From contig CAWBIT010000005.1 of assembly GCA_963789025.1 (NCBI GenBank), positions 558,001 through 622,000 on the forward strand: a stretch of DNA of 64,000 bases. The letters are read 5' to 3'. This document shows, piece by piece, positions 45,790 through 54,659 of the stretch. Numbering within the stretch: position 1 is the stretch's first letter; every line of letters begins with the position of its first letter. The position numbers and the translations under genes were made by a program. Origin of the DNA: AP-15 sp963789025. Its GTDB lineage: Bacteria; Pseudomonadota; Alphaproteobacteria; ATCC43930; CGMCC-115725. The notes under the pieces were generated by a model, which saw only the letters and a list, made by a program, of their open reading frames with translations, did not search any database and was not told where the DNA came from.

Positions 45790-46237
45790 TGACCTCGATC
45801 TCGACCGGGATCCCGCCCGGCAGCGAGCTCATGCCGACGGCGGAGCGCGCATGCCGCCCGCGCTCGCCGAACACCTCGACAAACAGGTCGGAACAGCCGT
45901 TGACGACTTTCGGGTGATCCTCGAAGTCGGGGGCGGCGTTGACCATCCCGAGCACCTTGACGATGTCCTCCACACGGTCGAGGTCGCCGCCGAGCGCGTC
46001 CTTGATCGCGGCGATCAGCACGAGCCCGACGCCGCGCGCGTGGCGATATCCTTCGTCGATCGACATGCCGGCGCCGAGCTTGCCTTTCGGCATTTTGCCG
46101 TCGGGGTTGTCGGGCGGGCCCTTCCCCGAAAGATAGAGGAGATTGCCCACGCGCTTGGCGTGGACATAGTTGCCGAGCGGACCGCCGACCTTCGGCAGCG
46201 CCAGTCCCAACTCTTTCAGCCGTTGCTCGATGCTCAT
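45773..46237 (-). CDS. RidA family protein
   Basis: This 154-residue protein of the YjgF/YER057c/UK114 family normally hydrolyses reactive enamine/imine intermediates released by PLP enzymes. Motifs include YVHAKRVGNLLYLSGKGPPD, GYRHARGVGLVLIAAIKDAL and GERGRHARSAVGMSSLPGGI, where the Arg before SAVG is the conserved active-site residue. The C-terminus PVEIEVIVAV is typical. It overlaps the BT1 transporter by 17 bases and lies near threonine synthase, a PLP enzyme whose chemistry fits RidA. Confidence 0.9.
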   Translation of the reverse strand: MSIEQRLKELGLALPKVGGPLGNYVHAKRVGNLLYLSGKGPPDNPDGKMPKGKLGAGMSIDEGYRHARGVGLVLIAAIKDALGGDLDRVEDIVKVLGMVNAAPDFEDHPKVVNGCSDLFVEVFGERGRHARSAVGMSSLPGGIPVEIEVIVAVR

Positions 46238-46256
46238 GTCCCGCTCTCCTTATCTG

Positions 46257-46517
46257 TCATCGGCACCGGTATCTGCCGATCTGCGCGCTGCCGTCCTGAT
46301 CGTAAGCGATCAATTCGGCATTCTTGCCCAATGACCCGCAATGAACCTGGGCAACCGAATCAGCTACCGCGTTGGGTGTGTTGTCGGGATACCACCGCAG
46401 AGTTATCCCATCGGGCGATTGGTCAATCGTCCAAGGCGGCCCGCTGCACGCTGCGAGGCCAAGCAAAATCCCGACCCCGGCAGCCCAGAGCGCGGATTTA
46501 GGCATCGACCGCATCAT
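46257..46517 (-). CDS. Small lipoprotein, hypothetical
   Basis: This 86-residue protein has a lipoprotein signal ending in the lipobox LLGLAAC at Cys 24. The mature part holds WTIDQSPDGITLRWYPDNTP and two further Cys (HCGS, YRCR) that could form a disulfide. It ends 20 bases upstream of the ridA start on the same strand. Function unknown. Confidence 0.7.
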   Translation of the reverse strand: MMRSMPKSALWAAGVGILLGLAACSGPPWTIDQSPDGITLRWYPDNTPNAVADSVAQVHCGSLGKNAELIAYDQDGSAQIGRYRCR

Positions 46518-46652
46518 CGCATCTAGTGCTCAGACCCACTCACAGGATTCATAGATAACGTGGAATTCGTGCTGACACCGCGAAAAGTCCTGCCACACCG
46601 GCGAAGACGAAGAACCCCGCGCCGCACTAAATCATCCGACTGCATCTGAGCA

Positions 46653-47921
46653 CTAGGTCGGGCCGGTGGAGGTCTGAGCGGCTCCGGTCAACTTCTGCCA
46701 ATCGATCGCGCTGCCCAGCTTCAATGGCGTGCCTGCTTCGGGCATCGGATATTTGAGGCCGCTCGCGCAATTGAACAGAACGACCCGCTCGTCGGGACGA
46801 ACCCGTCCCTCGGCGAGCGCCTGCTTGTAGACGGCATAGGTCGCCGCGCCTTCGGGGCACAGCAGCAGGCCCTCCTCGGAAGCAACCTCCCGCCACGCCT
46901 CGGCGATCGCGTCGTCACTGACGGCGCTGGCAAACCCCCCGCTTTCTCGCACCGCCCGCAGGATCAGGAAATCGCCGATCGCTTGCGGCACACGGATACC
47001 GGCGGCGAAGGTGTGCGCGTTCTCCCAACGTGGGGCGTGTTCCGCACCCTCCTCCCAGGCCTTTACCATCGGCGCGCAGCCGGTCGCCTGAACCACGACC
47101 ATCCGCGGCCGTTTCGGCCCGATCCAGCCGATCGCCTCGAGCTCGGCGAAAGCCTTCCACATGCCGATGATGCCGGTGCCGCCACCGGTCGGGTAGAAGA
47201 TGACGTCCGGCACTTCCCAGCCGAGTTGCTCGGCAAGCTCGATGCCCATCGTTTTCTTGCCTTCGATGCGGTAGGGCTCTCGCAGGGTCGAGCAGTTGAA
47301 CCAGCCGACTTGCCGTTCCCCCTCGCTGACCAGCTTGCCGCAATCGTCGATCAGCCCGTTGACGAGAAATACCGCGGCGCCCTGCATCGCGATCTCGCGA
47401 ACATTGACCGCAGGAGTGTCGTCCGGGCAGAAGACATAGGATTTGATGCCGGCGCGCGAGCAGTAAGCGGCCATCGCCGCCCCGGCATTGCCGTTGGTCG
47501 GCATCGCCATCGTCGCGACCCCGAGCTCCTTGGCCATCGAGACGGCGAGCGCCAGGCCACGCGCCTTGAAAGATCCGGTCGGCAGGCGGCCTTCGTCCTT
47601 GACCAGGATCTCCCCGGCGCCGAGCCGGGCGGCAATACGCGGCAGCGAGATCAGCGGGGTCACCACCTCGCCGAGCGAGACCACATCGCCGGGCCGGCGC
47701 ACCGGCAACAGCTCGCGATATCGCCAGAGGGTCTGTGGCCGGTCGGCGAGCATCTCGCGAGGCAATGCCCGGCGGACGCCATCGAGATCGTAGCGCACCA
47801 ATAATGGACGGCCGGCTTTTGAGAGCGTCTGCAAAGTGTCCGCCGGGTAGCGCTCCCCGGTCAGGCTGCATTCCAGATGCGTAACGAATGTCGGCAGCGC
47901 GCCGCCCGTCCACTCGACCAT
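46653..47921 (-). CDS. thrC: Threonine synthase
   Basis: This 422-residue PLP enzyme converts O-phosphohomoserine to threonine. The PLP-lysine motif is in DEGRLPTGSFKARGLALAVS. AMPTNGNAGAAMAAYCSRAG and YPTGGGTGIIGMWKAFAELE bind phosphate and cofactor. The N-terminus has the THLECSLTGERYP segment seen in archaeal/plant-like threonine synthases, without the long domain of the E. coli type. LFNCASGLKYPMPEAG is near the end. The frame is intact. Other PLP fold-type II lyases cannot be ruled out entirely. Confidence 0.87.
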   Translation of the reverse strand: MVEWTGGALPTFVTHLECSLTGERYPADTLQTLSKAGRPLLVRYDLDGVRRALPREMLADRPQTLWRYRELLPVRRPGDVVSLGEVVTPLISLPRIAARLGAGEILVKDEGRLPTGSFKARGLALAVSMAKELGVATMAMPTNGNAGAAMAAYCSRAGIKSYVFCPDDTPAVNVREIAMQGAAVFLVNGLIDDCGKLVSEGERQVGWFNCSTLREPYRIEGKKTMGIELAEQLGWEVPDVIFYPTGGGTGIIGMWKAFAELEAIGWIGPKRPRMVVVQATGCAPMVKAWEEGAEHAPRWENAHTFAAGIRVPQAIGDFLILRAVRESGGFASAVSDDAIAEAWREVASEEGLLLCPEGAATYAVYKQALAEGRVRPDERVVLFNCASGLKYPMPEAGTPLKLGSAIDWQKLTGAAQTSTGPT

Positions 47922-48043
47922 GGGACCCTCCTGCAGCCCTCAGGATAAGGCAGCCCGCCCGCGAAGTGGAAGGCTTGCCCACTGGAACCACGAAGCCCGG
48001 CTGGCCATTAGCCCTTCAGCAGCGACTTTCCGGGACCACCGAC

Positions 48044-48217
48044 ATGCTTAAATGGGCACTGTTTTTCTTCATCATCTCGATCATCGCCGCGCTCTTCGGG
48101 TTCACCGGCATCGCGGCGGCAGCCGCAGGAATCGCAAAGATCCTATTCTTCATTTTCCTCGTGATCTGCGTGATCTTTCTCGTGCTGGGTCTCATGGCGG
48201 GCAGAGCAATACTCTGA
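48044..48217 (+). CDS. DUF1328 small membrane protein
   Basis: This 57-residue protein consists of two membrane helices (ALFFFIISIIAALFGFTGIA and ILFFIFLVICVIFLVLGLMA). Start MLKWAL and the Gly/Ala-rich turn are the hallmarks of DUF1328 (YtjA-like) proteins, widespread and often induced by envelope or general stress. It is divergent from thrC and convergent with the hydrolase. Confidence 0.88.
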   Translation: MLKWALFFFIISIIAALFGFTGIAAAAAGIAKILFFIFLVICVIFLVLGLMAGRAIL

Positions 48218-48224
48218 GCGCGGC

Positions 48225-48917
48225 CTAGCCTTTGGCGGTCAACAGCGCCGTAAGCTCGTCTGGCATGCTCAGCATCGGGTAGTGGCCGGTGTCGAGCTCG
48301 TGCCATTGGGCGTTGAGCTTTTCGGCGGTGCGGCGCTGATGCGCCTCGCCCGGATTGGCGGCGCGGCGGCACCAGATCACCGTCGCCGGCCATGGCTGGT
48401 CCCAAAAATTGTCGAGCTTGACCGGGTTCTCGTAAATCCCGATCGGATGCAGGGTATAGCGCTCCAGCGCCCAAGCGCGCGTCTGCGGGTCGAGGTCGGC
48501 GAAGAGCCGATTTTCCGCATCCTCGCGCGACGGGCCGGCGGCGAGCCCGCTCGGCACCGCGGTCGAGCGCTGGACGATGTCGCGGATCCGCTCGCCATCG
48601 AGCAACGCCAGCGCATCGACAAAGAACAGGCGCGAGATCCGCTCGCGCCGCATCTCGGCGGCACGGCACAGGACCATGCCGCCCGAGCTGGTGCCGACCA
48701 TCACGACGTCGCGCAAATCTTCGTAGAATAAGAGGTCGGCAATCTCAGCCGCGTGGGTCTCGGTGGTGATGCCGGGGCGGAGGGAATGCTTGCGCTCGGC
48801 GCAACCGTCCAGTGACGGGGCGTAGACCGTATGCCCGGCGGCCCGCAAGCGGTTCGCAACCGGCTGCCAAATCCAGCCGCCTTGGTAAGAGCCGTGGATC
48901 AGAACGAAGGTCGTCAT
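48225..48917 (-). CDS. Alpha/beta hydrolase (EstC-like)
   Basis: This 230-residue hydrolase has the start TTFVLIHGSYQGGWIWQPVA with the HG oxyanion motif. The nucleophile Ser is in VVMVGTSSGGMVLCRAAEM (about residue 97). The acid residue region is near IWCRRAANPGE, and the catalytic His is in WHELDTGHYPMLSMPDELTA. It resembles plant salicylate-methylesterase/bacterial EstC proteins. The substrate is unknown. The stop lies 7 bases from the convergent DUF1328 gene. Confidence 0.88.
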   Translation of the reverse strand: MTTFVLIHGSYQGGWIWQPVANRLRAAGHTVYAPSLDGCAERKHSLRPGITTETHAAEIADLLFYEDLRDVVMVGTSSGGMVLCRAAEMRRERISRLFFVDALALLDGERIRDIVQRSTAVPSGLAAGPSREDAENRLFADLDPQTRAWALERYTLHPIGIYENPVKLDNFWDQPWPATVIWCRRAANPGEAHQRRTAEKLNAQWHELDTGHYPMLSMPDELTALLTAKG

Positions 48918-48935
48918 TTATCTTTTCCTCCTGTT

Positions 48936-49215
48936 TCGTCATACCCGCGAAAGCGGGTATTCAGGGCCAAGCGCGACACCGCCGCCCTGGACCCCCGCCT
49001 TCGCGCTAGGGCATGCACACATTTCGAGCGCGCTGTGTTTCCGGCGCTTTTTGCCCCTCTCCGCCCGCTTGCGGGGGGAGAGGGAGGGGCCCACGCCGAA
49101 AGGCGTGGGAAGGTGAGGTGGGTCGTGCCGCCGATCGGAGCCTGCGGCTCCCCCCACCTCACCCCGACCCTCTCCGCCCCCAAGGGCGGAGAGGGGGATA
49201 TTTGGGCTCTGGGAT
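48936..49215. repeat. Cluster of palindromic extragenic repeats in a gene-free stretch
   Basis: The 344-base gap between the hydrolase and the SDR gene holds no gene. First comes a CGTCATACCCGCGAAAGCGG unit. A second composite palindrome spans about 49050-49195: CCCCTCTCCGCCCGCTTGCG at one side pairs with CTCCGCCCCCAAGGGCGGAG at the other, around an inner GGTGAGGTGGG/CCCCACCTCACC pair. Such units are abundant in rhizobial genomes and can form strong RNA hairpins. One short copy recurs at about 53090. Confidence 0.8.
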
Positions 49216-49261
49216 ATGTGCATACCCTAGTGCCTTTGCGGGGGCGACGGTTATCGAGTCG

Positions 49262-50026
49262 TCAATTCCCGCCGGTGACGTCGATCGTGACGCCCGTCAC
49301 GAAATCAGCGTCGCTCGAGGCGAGAAAGCAGATCACCTTGGCCTGGTCGGCGGCTTCTGCCACACGGCGCAATGGAGTGCGGGCGATCTCGGCCGCCTGC
49401 GCCTCCTGCGAGCGCTTCTCCCAATGCGGGCGAATGCGTTCGGTCAGGGTAAGGCTCGGGGCGATCGCGTTAATCGTGACACCGTATGGCCCCAGCTCGA
49501 ACGCCAGCTTGCGGGTGAAGGCGATGATGCCGCCCTTCGCCGCGGCATAGGCGCTGCTGCTCGACTCGCTGAGACCGCGCCCGGCGATCGAGGCGAGGTT
49601 GACGATCTTACCGTACCGTCGCCGCCTCATGATCGGCACGACGGCGTGCGTGAACAGGAAGGTTCCGTTCAGATTGAAGGCGATCAGCCGCTGCCATTCC
49701 GCGAAAGTCAGCTCGTCGACACTGGCGCCGGAATTGGCGATGATCGTGCTGCCGCCGACGGCATTGACCAGGATGTCGACGGCCCCAAATTCCTTTTCGA
49801 TCGAAGCCACCGTCGCTTCGACCTGCCCCTGATCGAGGGCGTCGCACAGCCGCCCGTGCGCCCGCCCGCCGGCGCTGCGCAATGCTGCGACGGCTGTCTC
49901 GAGCCGGTCCGGGTGATTGTCGACGCCGACGATGATGGCGCCCTCTCGCGCCATGATCTCGGCGGTCGCGCGGCCGATGCCGTTGGCGAAGGCGGTGATG
50001 ATCGCGACCTTGTCGGTGAACCGCAT
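49262..50026 (-). CDS. Short-chain dehydrogenase/reductase
   Basis: This 254-residue classical SDR oxidoreductase uses NAD(P). The cofactor motif is KVAIITAFANGIGRATAEIM (TGxxxGIG-type with Ala for the first Gly). VDILVNAVGGSTI carries the NAG-like strand. The catalytic Ser and Tyr-Lys lie in VNLASIAGRGLSESSSSAYA followed by AAKGG. The C-terminus GVTIDVTGGN is typical. Substrate unknown. It is divergent from the LLM gene. Confidence 0.9.
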   Translation of the reverse strand: MRFTDKVAIITAFANGIGRATAEIMAREGAIIVGVDNHPDRLETAVAALRSAGGRAHGRLCDALDQGQVEATVASIEKEFGAVDILVNAVGGSTIIANSGASVDELTFAEWQRLIAFNLNGTFLFTHAVVPIMRRRRYGKIVNLASIAGRGLSESSSSAYAAAKGGIIAFTRKLAFELGPYGVTINAIAPSLTLTERIRPHWEKRSQEAQAAEIARTPLRRVAEAADQAKVICFLASSDADFVTGVTIDVTGGN

Positions 50027-50097
50027 GGCTCCCCCCTTTCGTCTCTGCTATTGCCAACGCATTCTCTCAAGGAGAGACGAGCACGCGAGAACGGCCA

Positions 50098-50925
50098 ATG
50101 CAACTCGGGATTCATCTGCCTCACGCCGGCGAGCAGGCGACGCCGGAGAAGATCCGCCGCGCGGCTATGCGGGCCGAGGATCTCGGCCTCGACGATGTCT
50201 GGGTCAGCGAGCACATCATCGTGCCGCGTGCTGCCTTCCCTCGCTCACCATTGTTCTACGACCCCGTGCTTAGTTTGACCTGGGCCGCCGCCGTCACCAA
50301 ACGCGTGCGCCTCGGCACCAGCGTATTGGTCTTGCCGATGCGCCATCCACTGCCGCTGGCCAAGGAATTGGCGACATTGCAGAACTTCTCCGAGGGAAGG
50401 CTCATTCTCGGTGCCGGCGTCGGCTGGCTGGAGGCCGAATTTGCCGCTTTGGGGTCGCCGTTCCACGAACGCGGACGGCGCACCGATGAAGGCGTCGCAA
50501 TGATGCGGGCGGTGTGGACGCAGGACCCGGTGACCTTCCGCAGCAAATACATCCCGGCCGAGATCACCGAGATGACGATGCAGCCATTGCCTGTGCGCCC
50601 GATCCCGATCTGGTTCGGCGCGCGCTCCGAGGCTGCCTACAAGCGCACGGTGCGGATCGGCGACGGGTGGCACGGCAGCCAGCTGACGCCGGAAGAGGCC
50701 GCGCCGATCGTCAAGCGGCTGCGCAGCGACCGGCCCGAGCCGGAATTCACGATCTCGATCCGAACGCACTGGAACGGCAAGGACGAAGGCGAACTGCGCG
50801 AGCGGGTCGCCGCTTATGAGGCGATCGGGGTGCAACACGTCATGGTGGCGCCGGTCAATCGCGAAATCGACGACTGGGACGAGGTAATCGAAGGCGCCGG
50901 ACGCCTTGCCGCTCATGGGGTCTAG
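50098..50925 (+). CDS. LLM-class flavin/F420-dependent oxidoreductase
   Basis: This 275-residue luciferase-like TIM-barrel enzyme has the start MQLGIHLPHAGEQATPEKIR. AEDLGLDDVWVSEHIIVPRA, RVRLGTSVLVLPMRHPLPLA, EGRLILGAGVGWLEAEFAAL and PIPIWFGARSEAAYKRTVRI follow. The pattern fits the F420/FMN-dependent group that oxidises or reduces small substrates. Whether it uses F420 or FMN is open. The short spacer to the divergent SDR suggests a shared regulatory region. Confidence 0.88.
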   Translation: MQLGIHLPHAGEQATPEKIRRAAMRAEDLGLDDVWVSEHIIVPRAAFPRSPLFYDPVLSLTWAAAVTKRVRLGTSVLVLPMRHPLPLAKELATLQNFSEGRLILGAGVGWLEAEFAALGSPFHERGRRTDEGVAMMRAVWTQDPVTFRSKYIPAEITEMTMQPLPVRPIPIWFGARSEAAYKRTVRIGDGWHGSQLTPEEAAPIVKRLRSDRPEPEFTISIRTHWNGKDEGELRERVAAYEAIGVQHVMVAPVNREIDDWDEVIEGAGRLAAHGV

Positions 50926-51004
50926 CGCAGAACGATTTCTTGTGCCTGCCGTATCTGCCGCGATACGTTGTGGGCCGGCAGGTTCAGACTGATGAGGTGA
51001 TTTG

Positions 51005-51505
51005 ATGGGCTATACTCTCGAACAGTTTTCCAGGGAGTGTCACAGCATCCTGGCGGCGGATCCGGGGGTGGAGGGCCGCAAGAAGGTGTGCGCGCTCGTC
51101 AAGGACCTGCTGAAGGACGAGGATTTCGTCGCCACTCACCTCCACGATGGGGTACCGGAACGAAAGATGCTCTACGAGGATCCGGAACTCGGGTTTTGCA
51201 TTCTCGGCCACGTCAATCACGGCGCACGAGAGAGCAAGCCGCATGATCACGGCCCGACCTGGGCGATCTATGGCCAGGCGCGCGGCAAGACCATCATGAG
51301 CGACTGGTCGATGCTCGAGCCGGCAACCGAGGACAAGCCCGGCAAGGTGCGGCTCGTCAAGGAGTACGCGCTGGCCCCGGGTGACGCGCACCTCTACAAC
51401 GAGGGGGACCTGCACTCGCCGCGCCGTGAGGGACCGACCCGGCTGATCCGGATCGAGGGCCGCAACGTCGAGAAAATCCGCCGCTTCCCTTACGAAGCCG
51501 TGTAG
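51005..51505 (+). CDS. Cysteine-dioxygenase-like cupin protein
   Basis: This 166-residue cupin protein contains ESKPHDHGPTWAIYGQARGK, a PHDH metal motif, and GDAHLYNEGDLHSPRREGPT with the second His. The N-terminal helical part MGYTLEQFSRECHSILAADP resembles the PCO/CDO-type thiol dioxygenase family, but the tyrosine-cysteine cofactor is not evident. It probably binds iron. The ATG at 51005 is preferred over a TTG one codon upstream. Confidence 0.72.
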   Translation: MGYTLEQFSRECHSILAADPGVEGRKKVCALVKDLLKDEDFVATHLHDGVPERKMLYEDPELGFCILGHVNHGARESKPHDHGPTWAIYGQARGKTIMSDWSMLEPATEDKPGKVRLVKEYALAPGDAHLYNEGDLHSPRREGPTRLIRIEGRNVEKIRRFPYEAV

Positions 51506-51530
51506 CGGCGGCGCCGATTTCGGAAAGAAG

Positions 51531-51555
51531 AGGAGGGCGCCTTAGGCGCCCTCCT
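51531..51555. terminator. Bidirectional transcription terminator
   Basis: A perfect 11-base-pair stem AGGAGGGCGCC/GGCGCCCTCCT with a TTA loop lies in the 59-base gap between two convergent genes (51005-51505 and 51565-52005). A short T-rich tract follows on the right. Confidence 0.85.
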
Positions 51556-51564
51556 GCGTTTCGG

Positions 51565-52005
51565 TTACGACGCCGGCGGGGGTCCGCCTACGGTCACATC
51601 GACGCGGCGGTCTTGGCCCGGTGTCGGCTCATTGGTGCTCTCGCCTTGTCCGTTGACCACGAGAGCGCTCTGAGGCACTCCGTCACTCTGCAGTTCGGCG
51701 GCTACGGCATTGGCCCGTCGCAGCGAGAGGCGCTGATTATACCCGGCGGAGCCCGACGGGTCGGTATACCCGGTGACCTGAACGGATGAGGGTGTTCCTG
51801 TCTTGTAGGCGTCGGCCGCCAACTTGGCGACCTCCCTCCCAGCCGGGCCCAGCTGCGAGCTGTTATAGTCGAAATACACGGTATAGGTCACCGGCGGCGG
51901 CGGAGGGGGCGGCGGTGGAGGGGCCGCTGCCACTGGCGGCGGCGGCGGCTGCTGGGCACACGCGGCGATCGCGACCAACGAGCAGACCATGAAAAAGCGC
52001 TTCAT
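51565..52005 (-). CDS. OmpA-family lipoprotein
   Basis: This 146-residue envelope protein has a signal ending in the lipobox VAIAAC at Cys 16. A Pro-rich linker (PPPPPVAAAPPPPPPPPPP) leads to an OmpA peptidoglycan-binding domain: YFDYNSSQLGPAGREVAKLA, VTGYTDPSGSAGYNQRLSLR, RANAVAAELQSDGVP and PTPGQDRRVDVTV. It would anchor the outer membrane to peptidoglycan. Usual Pal lipoproteins are similar, but the tol genes are absent here. Confidence 0.9.
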   Translation of the reverse strand: MKRFFMVCSLVAIAACAQQPPPPPVAAAPPPPPPPPPPVTYTVYFDYNSSQLGPAGREVAKLAADAYKTGTPSSVQVTGYTDPSGSAGYNQRLSLRRANAVAAELQSDGVPQSALVVNGQGESTNEPTPGQDRRVDVTVGGPPPAS

Positions 52006-52074
52006 CTGTTCCTCCTACAGTTGAACGCGGCAGGTTAGAATGAAAATCGTGAGTCCCGCCAGAGCAAAGACCGC

Positions 52075-53070
52075 TCAGCCTCCCGTGACACCCTCGGTAT
52101 TCACATAGACCGCATAGACCGACTGGCTGGCAGCCATGAACAAGCGGTTTCGTTTGCGCCCGCCGAAGCACAGATTGGCGCAGCGCTCCGGCAGCGCGAT
52201 ATGGCCGATCATCGTCGCATCGGGGGCGAAGACGGCGACGCCATTGAGCCCCGGAATCATCCCCCAGCCGCACCACAGATTGCCTTCGACATCGCAGCGG
52301 AAGCCGTCGGGCGTTCCCTCGCCGGCATTGATGAAGACGCGCCTATTGGCGACCCGGGCGCCGTCATCGACCACGTCGAAAACGCTGACGAGACGCGGCC
52401 TGGCGCGGGACTCGACGATGTAGAGCTTGCCCTCATCGGGCGAAAAACAAAGACCGTTCGGCCCATTGATGTCGCCGGTTACGACCGTGGCGGCGCCGGT
52501 CCTGCCGTCCACTCGATAGACATTGGTCGGCAATTCCGGCGCCGCCCGCTCACCCTCGTAATTGCCGAGAATCCCGAACGGCGGATCGGTGAACCAGATC
52601 GAACCGTCCGATTTTACGACCACGTCGTTCGGCGAGTTGAGCCGCTTGCCCTCGAACCGGTCGAGAATGACGGTGATCGAGCCGTCATATTCGGTGCGGG
52701 TGACCCGCCGTCCCTCGTGCTCGCAGGTGACGAGCCGTCCCTGGCGGTCGCGGGTGTTGCCGTTGGCGTGGTTCGAGGGCTTGCGATAGACGCTCGCCGC
52801 GCCGGTTTCTTCATCCCACCGCATGATGCGGTTGTTCGGGATGTCGCTCCATAGGAGGTAACGGCCGTCGCCGAACCACACCGGGCCTTCGGCCCAACGA
52901 AACCCGGTCGCCAGACGCTCGACCGCCGCATTGAACGGCGGCTTGATGTTCTCGAAGCGCGGATCGAGGGTGCGGATGGCAGGGTCCGGATAGCTCTCGG
53001 CAGGTTCCCATCGCGGTGTCGGCGCAAGCGGTGTGGCAACCCCAAGTGTTGGAGCCACATTCGTGTTCAT
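52075..53070 (-). CDS. SMP-30/gluconolactonase family protein
   Basis: This 331-residue six-bladed beta-propeller of the SMP-30/LRE family hydrolyses sugar lactones with a divalent metal. VERLATGFRWAEGPVWFGDG, GRLVTCEHEGRRVTRTEYDG, LNSPNDVVVKSDGSIWFTDP and GDINGPNGLCFSPDEGKLYI carry the Glu, Asn and Asp metal ligands of the family. TPDGFRCDVEGNLWCGWGM is the other conserved block. The frame is intact. Confidence 0.92.
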   Translation of the reverse strand: MNTNVAPTLGVATPLAPTPRWEPAESYPDPAIRTLDPRFENIKPPFNAAVERLATGFRWAEGPVWFGDGRYLLWSDIPNNRIMRWDEETGAASVYRKPSNHANGNTRDRQGRLVTCEHEGRRVTRTEYDGSITVILDRFEGKRLNSPNDVVVKSDGSIWFTDPPFGILGNYEGERAAPELPTNVYRVDGRTGAATVVTGDINGPNGLCFSPDEGKLYIVESRARPRLVSVFDVVDDGARVANRRVFINAGEGTPDGFRCDVEGNLWCGWGMIPGLNGVAVFAPDATMIGHIALPERCANLCFGGRKRNRLFMAASQSVYAVYVNTEGVTGG

Positions 53071-53087
53071 CCCCGCCGTCCTCTCCC

Positions 53088-53140
53088 GAAACTCCCTCTC
53101 CGCCCTTGGGGTGCCCTTGGGGGGGCGGAGAGGGCACAGA
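53088..53140. repeat. Short palindromic repeat
   Basis: CTCCCTCTCCGCCCTTGGGG pairs with GGGGGGGCGGAGAGGG across a small loop. It is a short copy of the unit at about 49150-49195 and separates the SMP-30 and CaiB genes. It may terminate transcription. Confidence 0.7.
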
Positions 53141-53141
53141 T

Positions 53142-54401
53142 TTAGATGATCTTTTCCTCTCGTAGTGCGGCGAGTTCTTTCTCCGAGAGGCCGAGCAGCT
53201 GGCCATAGACCTCGTCACTGTCAGCGCCGAGCAGCGGGGCGGCCGTAATCGGCACCTTCGAGCCGCTCATCTTGACCGGCCAGCCCGGCATTTTGAAATC
53301 GCCGCGCACCGGATGCTTGACGGTGACGAAGATTTCCCGGCGGTTGAGGTCGGGGTCGTTGGACAATTCCATCGTGTCCATGATCGCGCCGGCGGGGATG
53401 CCCTGCTCGCCGAGCCGCTGCATGACCTCCATCTTGTCATGGTGGATCGTCCACTCGGCGATCATCTCATCGACCACATGGCGGTTCTTGAACCGCTCTT
53501 GCGGGCTGTCGAACCGCGGGTCGCCGATCAGGTCTTCGCGGCCCATGATCTTTAACAGCCGCTCCCAATGTTGGGGATTGGCGCGCGAAGTGTAGATGTA
53601 GCAATAGTCGTTGGGACCGTCGCCTTTGCACTTGTAGGTTTCGCTCGGCGAGTTGGTGCCCATGATGCTCTGATTGCCCATGCGCGGCGCGGCCTTGCCC
53701 CACAGCGCCTGGGCGGCGTAGGAGATGCGGCCGTAATTGATGACGCATTCCTGCATCGCCAGCTGGATGCGCTGGCCTTCGCCGGTGAACTGACGCTGAT
53801 AGAGTGCAGCAAGCACGCCGATGGCGCCATGCAGCCCGGTTCCCGTATCGCCGATGGTCAAACCCGGCTTGATCGGGCGCCCATCGGGCTCGCCGGTAAT
53901 CGACATCGCGCCGCCGGTCGCCTGCGCAATCATGTCGAAGGCAAGAAAGCTTTTATAGCGGCCATCCTGGCCAAACCCTTTGACCTGGGCGTAGATGATC
54001 CGGGGGTTGATCTCGCGCACCACGTCGTAGCCAAAACCGAGCCGCTCGATGACACCCGGCGCAAAATTCTCGGCAAAGACATCGGCCTTTTCAATCAGCC
54101 CGCGCAACAGGGCGCGGCCCTTGTCGGTCTTGAGGTTGGCGGTGACGCTGCGCTTGTTGGCGTTGAGCAGCATGAAGTAATGCGAGTCGACGCCTTTTTT
54201 GTCGGTCGAGGCGCCGCGGCCCTGCTCGCCCTTGGTCGGCTCCTCGACCTTGATCACCTCGGCGCCGAGCCAGGCCAAAGTCTGGGTCAAGGATGTCCCG
54301 GCCTCGAATTGGGTCAGGTCCACCACCCTCACACCATGCAAGGCACCGCGTTGCGTCGTGGTGGCCTGGTCGGTGGCACCGGGCGTTGGGTCGTTAGGCA
54401 T
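53142..54401 (-). CDS. CaiB/BaiF-family CoA transferase
   Basis: This 419-residue class III CoA transferase resembles formyl-CoA:oxalate transferase. Motifs include GALHGVRVVDLTQFEAGTSL, TLAWLGAEVIKVEEPTKGEQ, YFMLLNANKRSVTANLKTDK and IKPGLTIGDTGTGLHGAIGV, where the Asp of IGDTG is the catalytic carboxylate. VGYDVVREINPRIIY-like text and KSFLAFDMIAQATGGAM follow family consensus. ATG 54401 gives MPNDPTP; an upstream extension is unlikely. It is divergent from the flavin monooxygenase. Confidence 0.92.
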   Translation of the reverse strand: MPNDPTPGATDQATTTQRGALHGVRVVDLTQFEAGTSLTQTLAWLGAEVIKVEEPTKGEQGRGASTDKKGVDSHYFMLLNANKRSVTANLKTDKGRALLRGLIEKADVFAENFAPGVIERLGFGYDVVREINPRIIYAQVKGFGQDGRYKSFLAFDMIAQATGGAMSITGEPDGRPIKPGLTIGDTGTGLHGAIGVLAALYQRQFTGEGQRIQLAMQECVINYGRISYAAQALWGKAAPRMGNQSIMGTNSPSETYKCKGDGPNDYCYIYTSRANPQHWERLLKIMGREDLIGDPRFDSPQERFKNRHVVDEMIAEWTIHHDKMEVMQRLGEQGIPAGAIMDTMELSNDPDLNRREIFVTVKHPVRGDFKMPGWPVKMSGSKVPITAAPLLGADSDEVYGQLLGLSEKELAALREEKII

Positions 54402-54659
54402 ATGATTCCCTCCTGGTCGTGGTCGATTCCCGCCGCGCGCTGCCTGATCCTTTGGTCTATCGGGTGGTCTATCGGGCGATGGGTTCAAAGGTGATTTACG
54501 GGCCTTACCCTGGCAACAGGATCATTTCCCGACTGTCAGCCTTCTTCGCCGCGCCGTCAACGCCAAATGCCCCTCACGCTGAGAGCAGGGTTTCCGCTTG
54601 TCGCGGTTTCCGGGCGGGGGCATCCTGAGCGCGCCCGACGAGATCTCCCGGAGAGGCCC

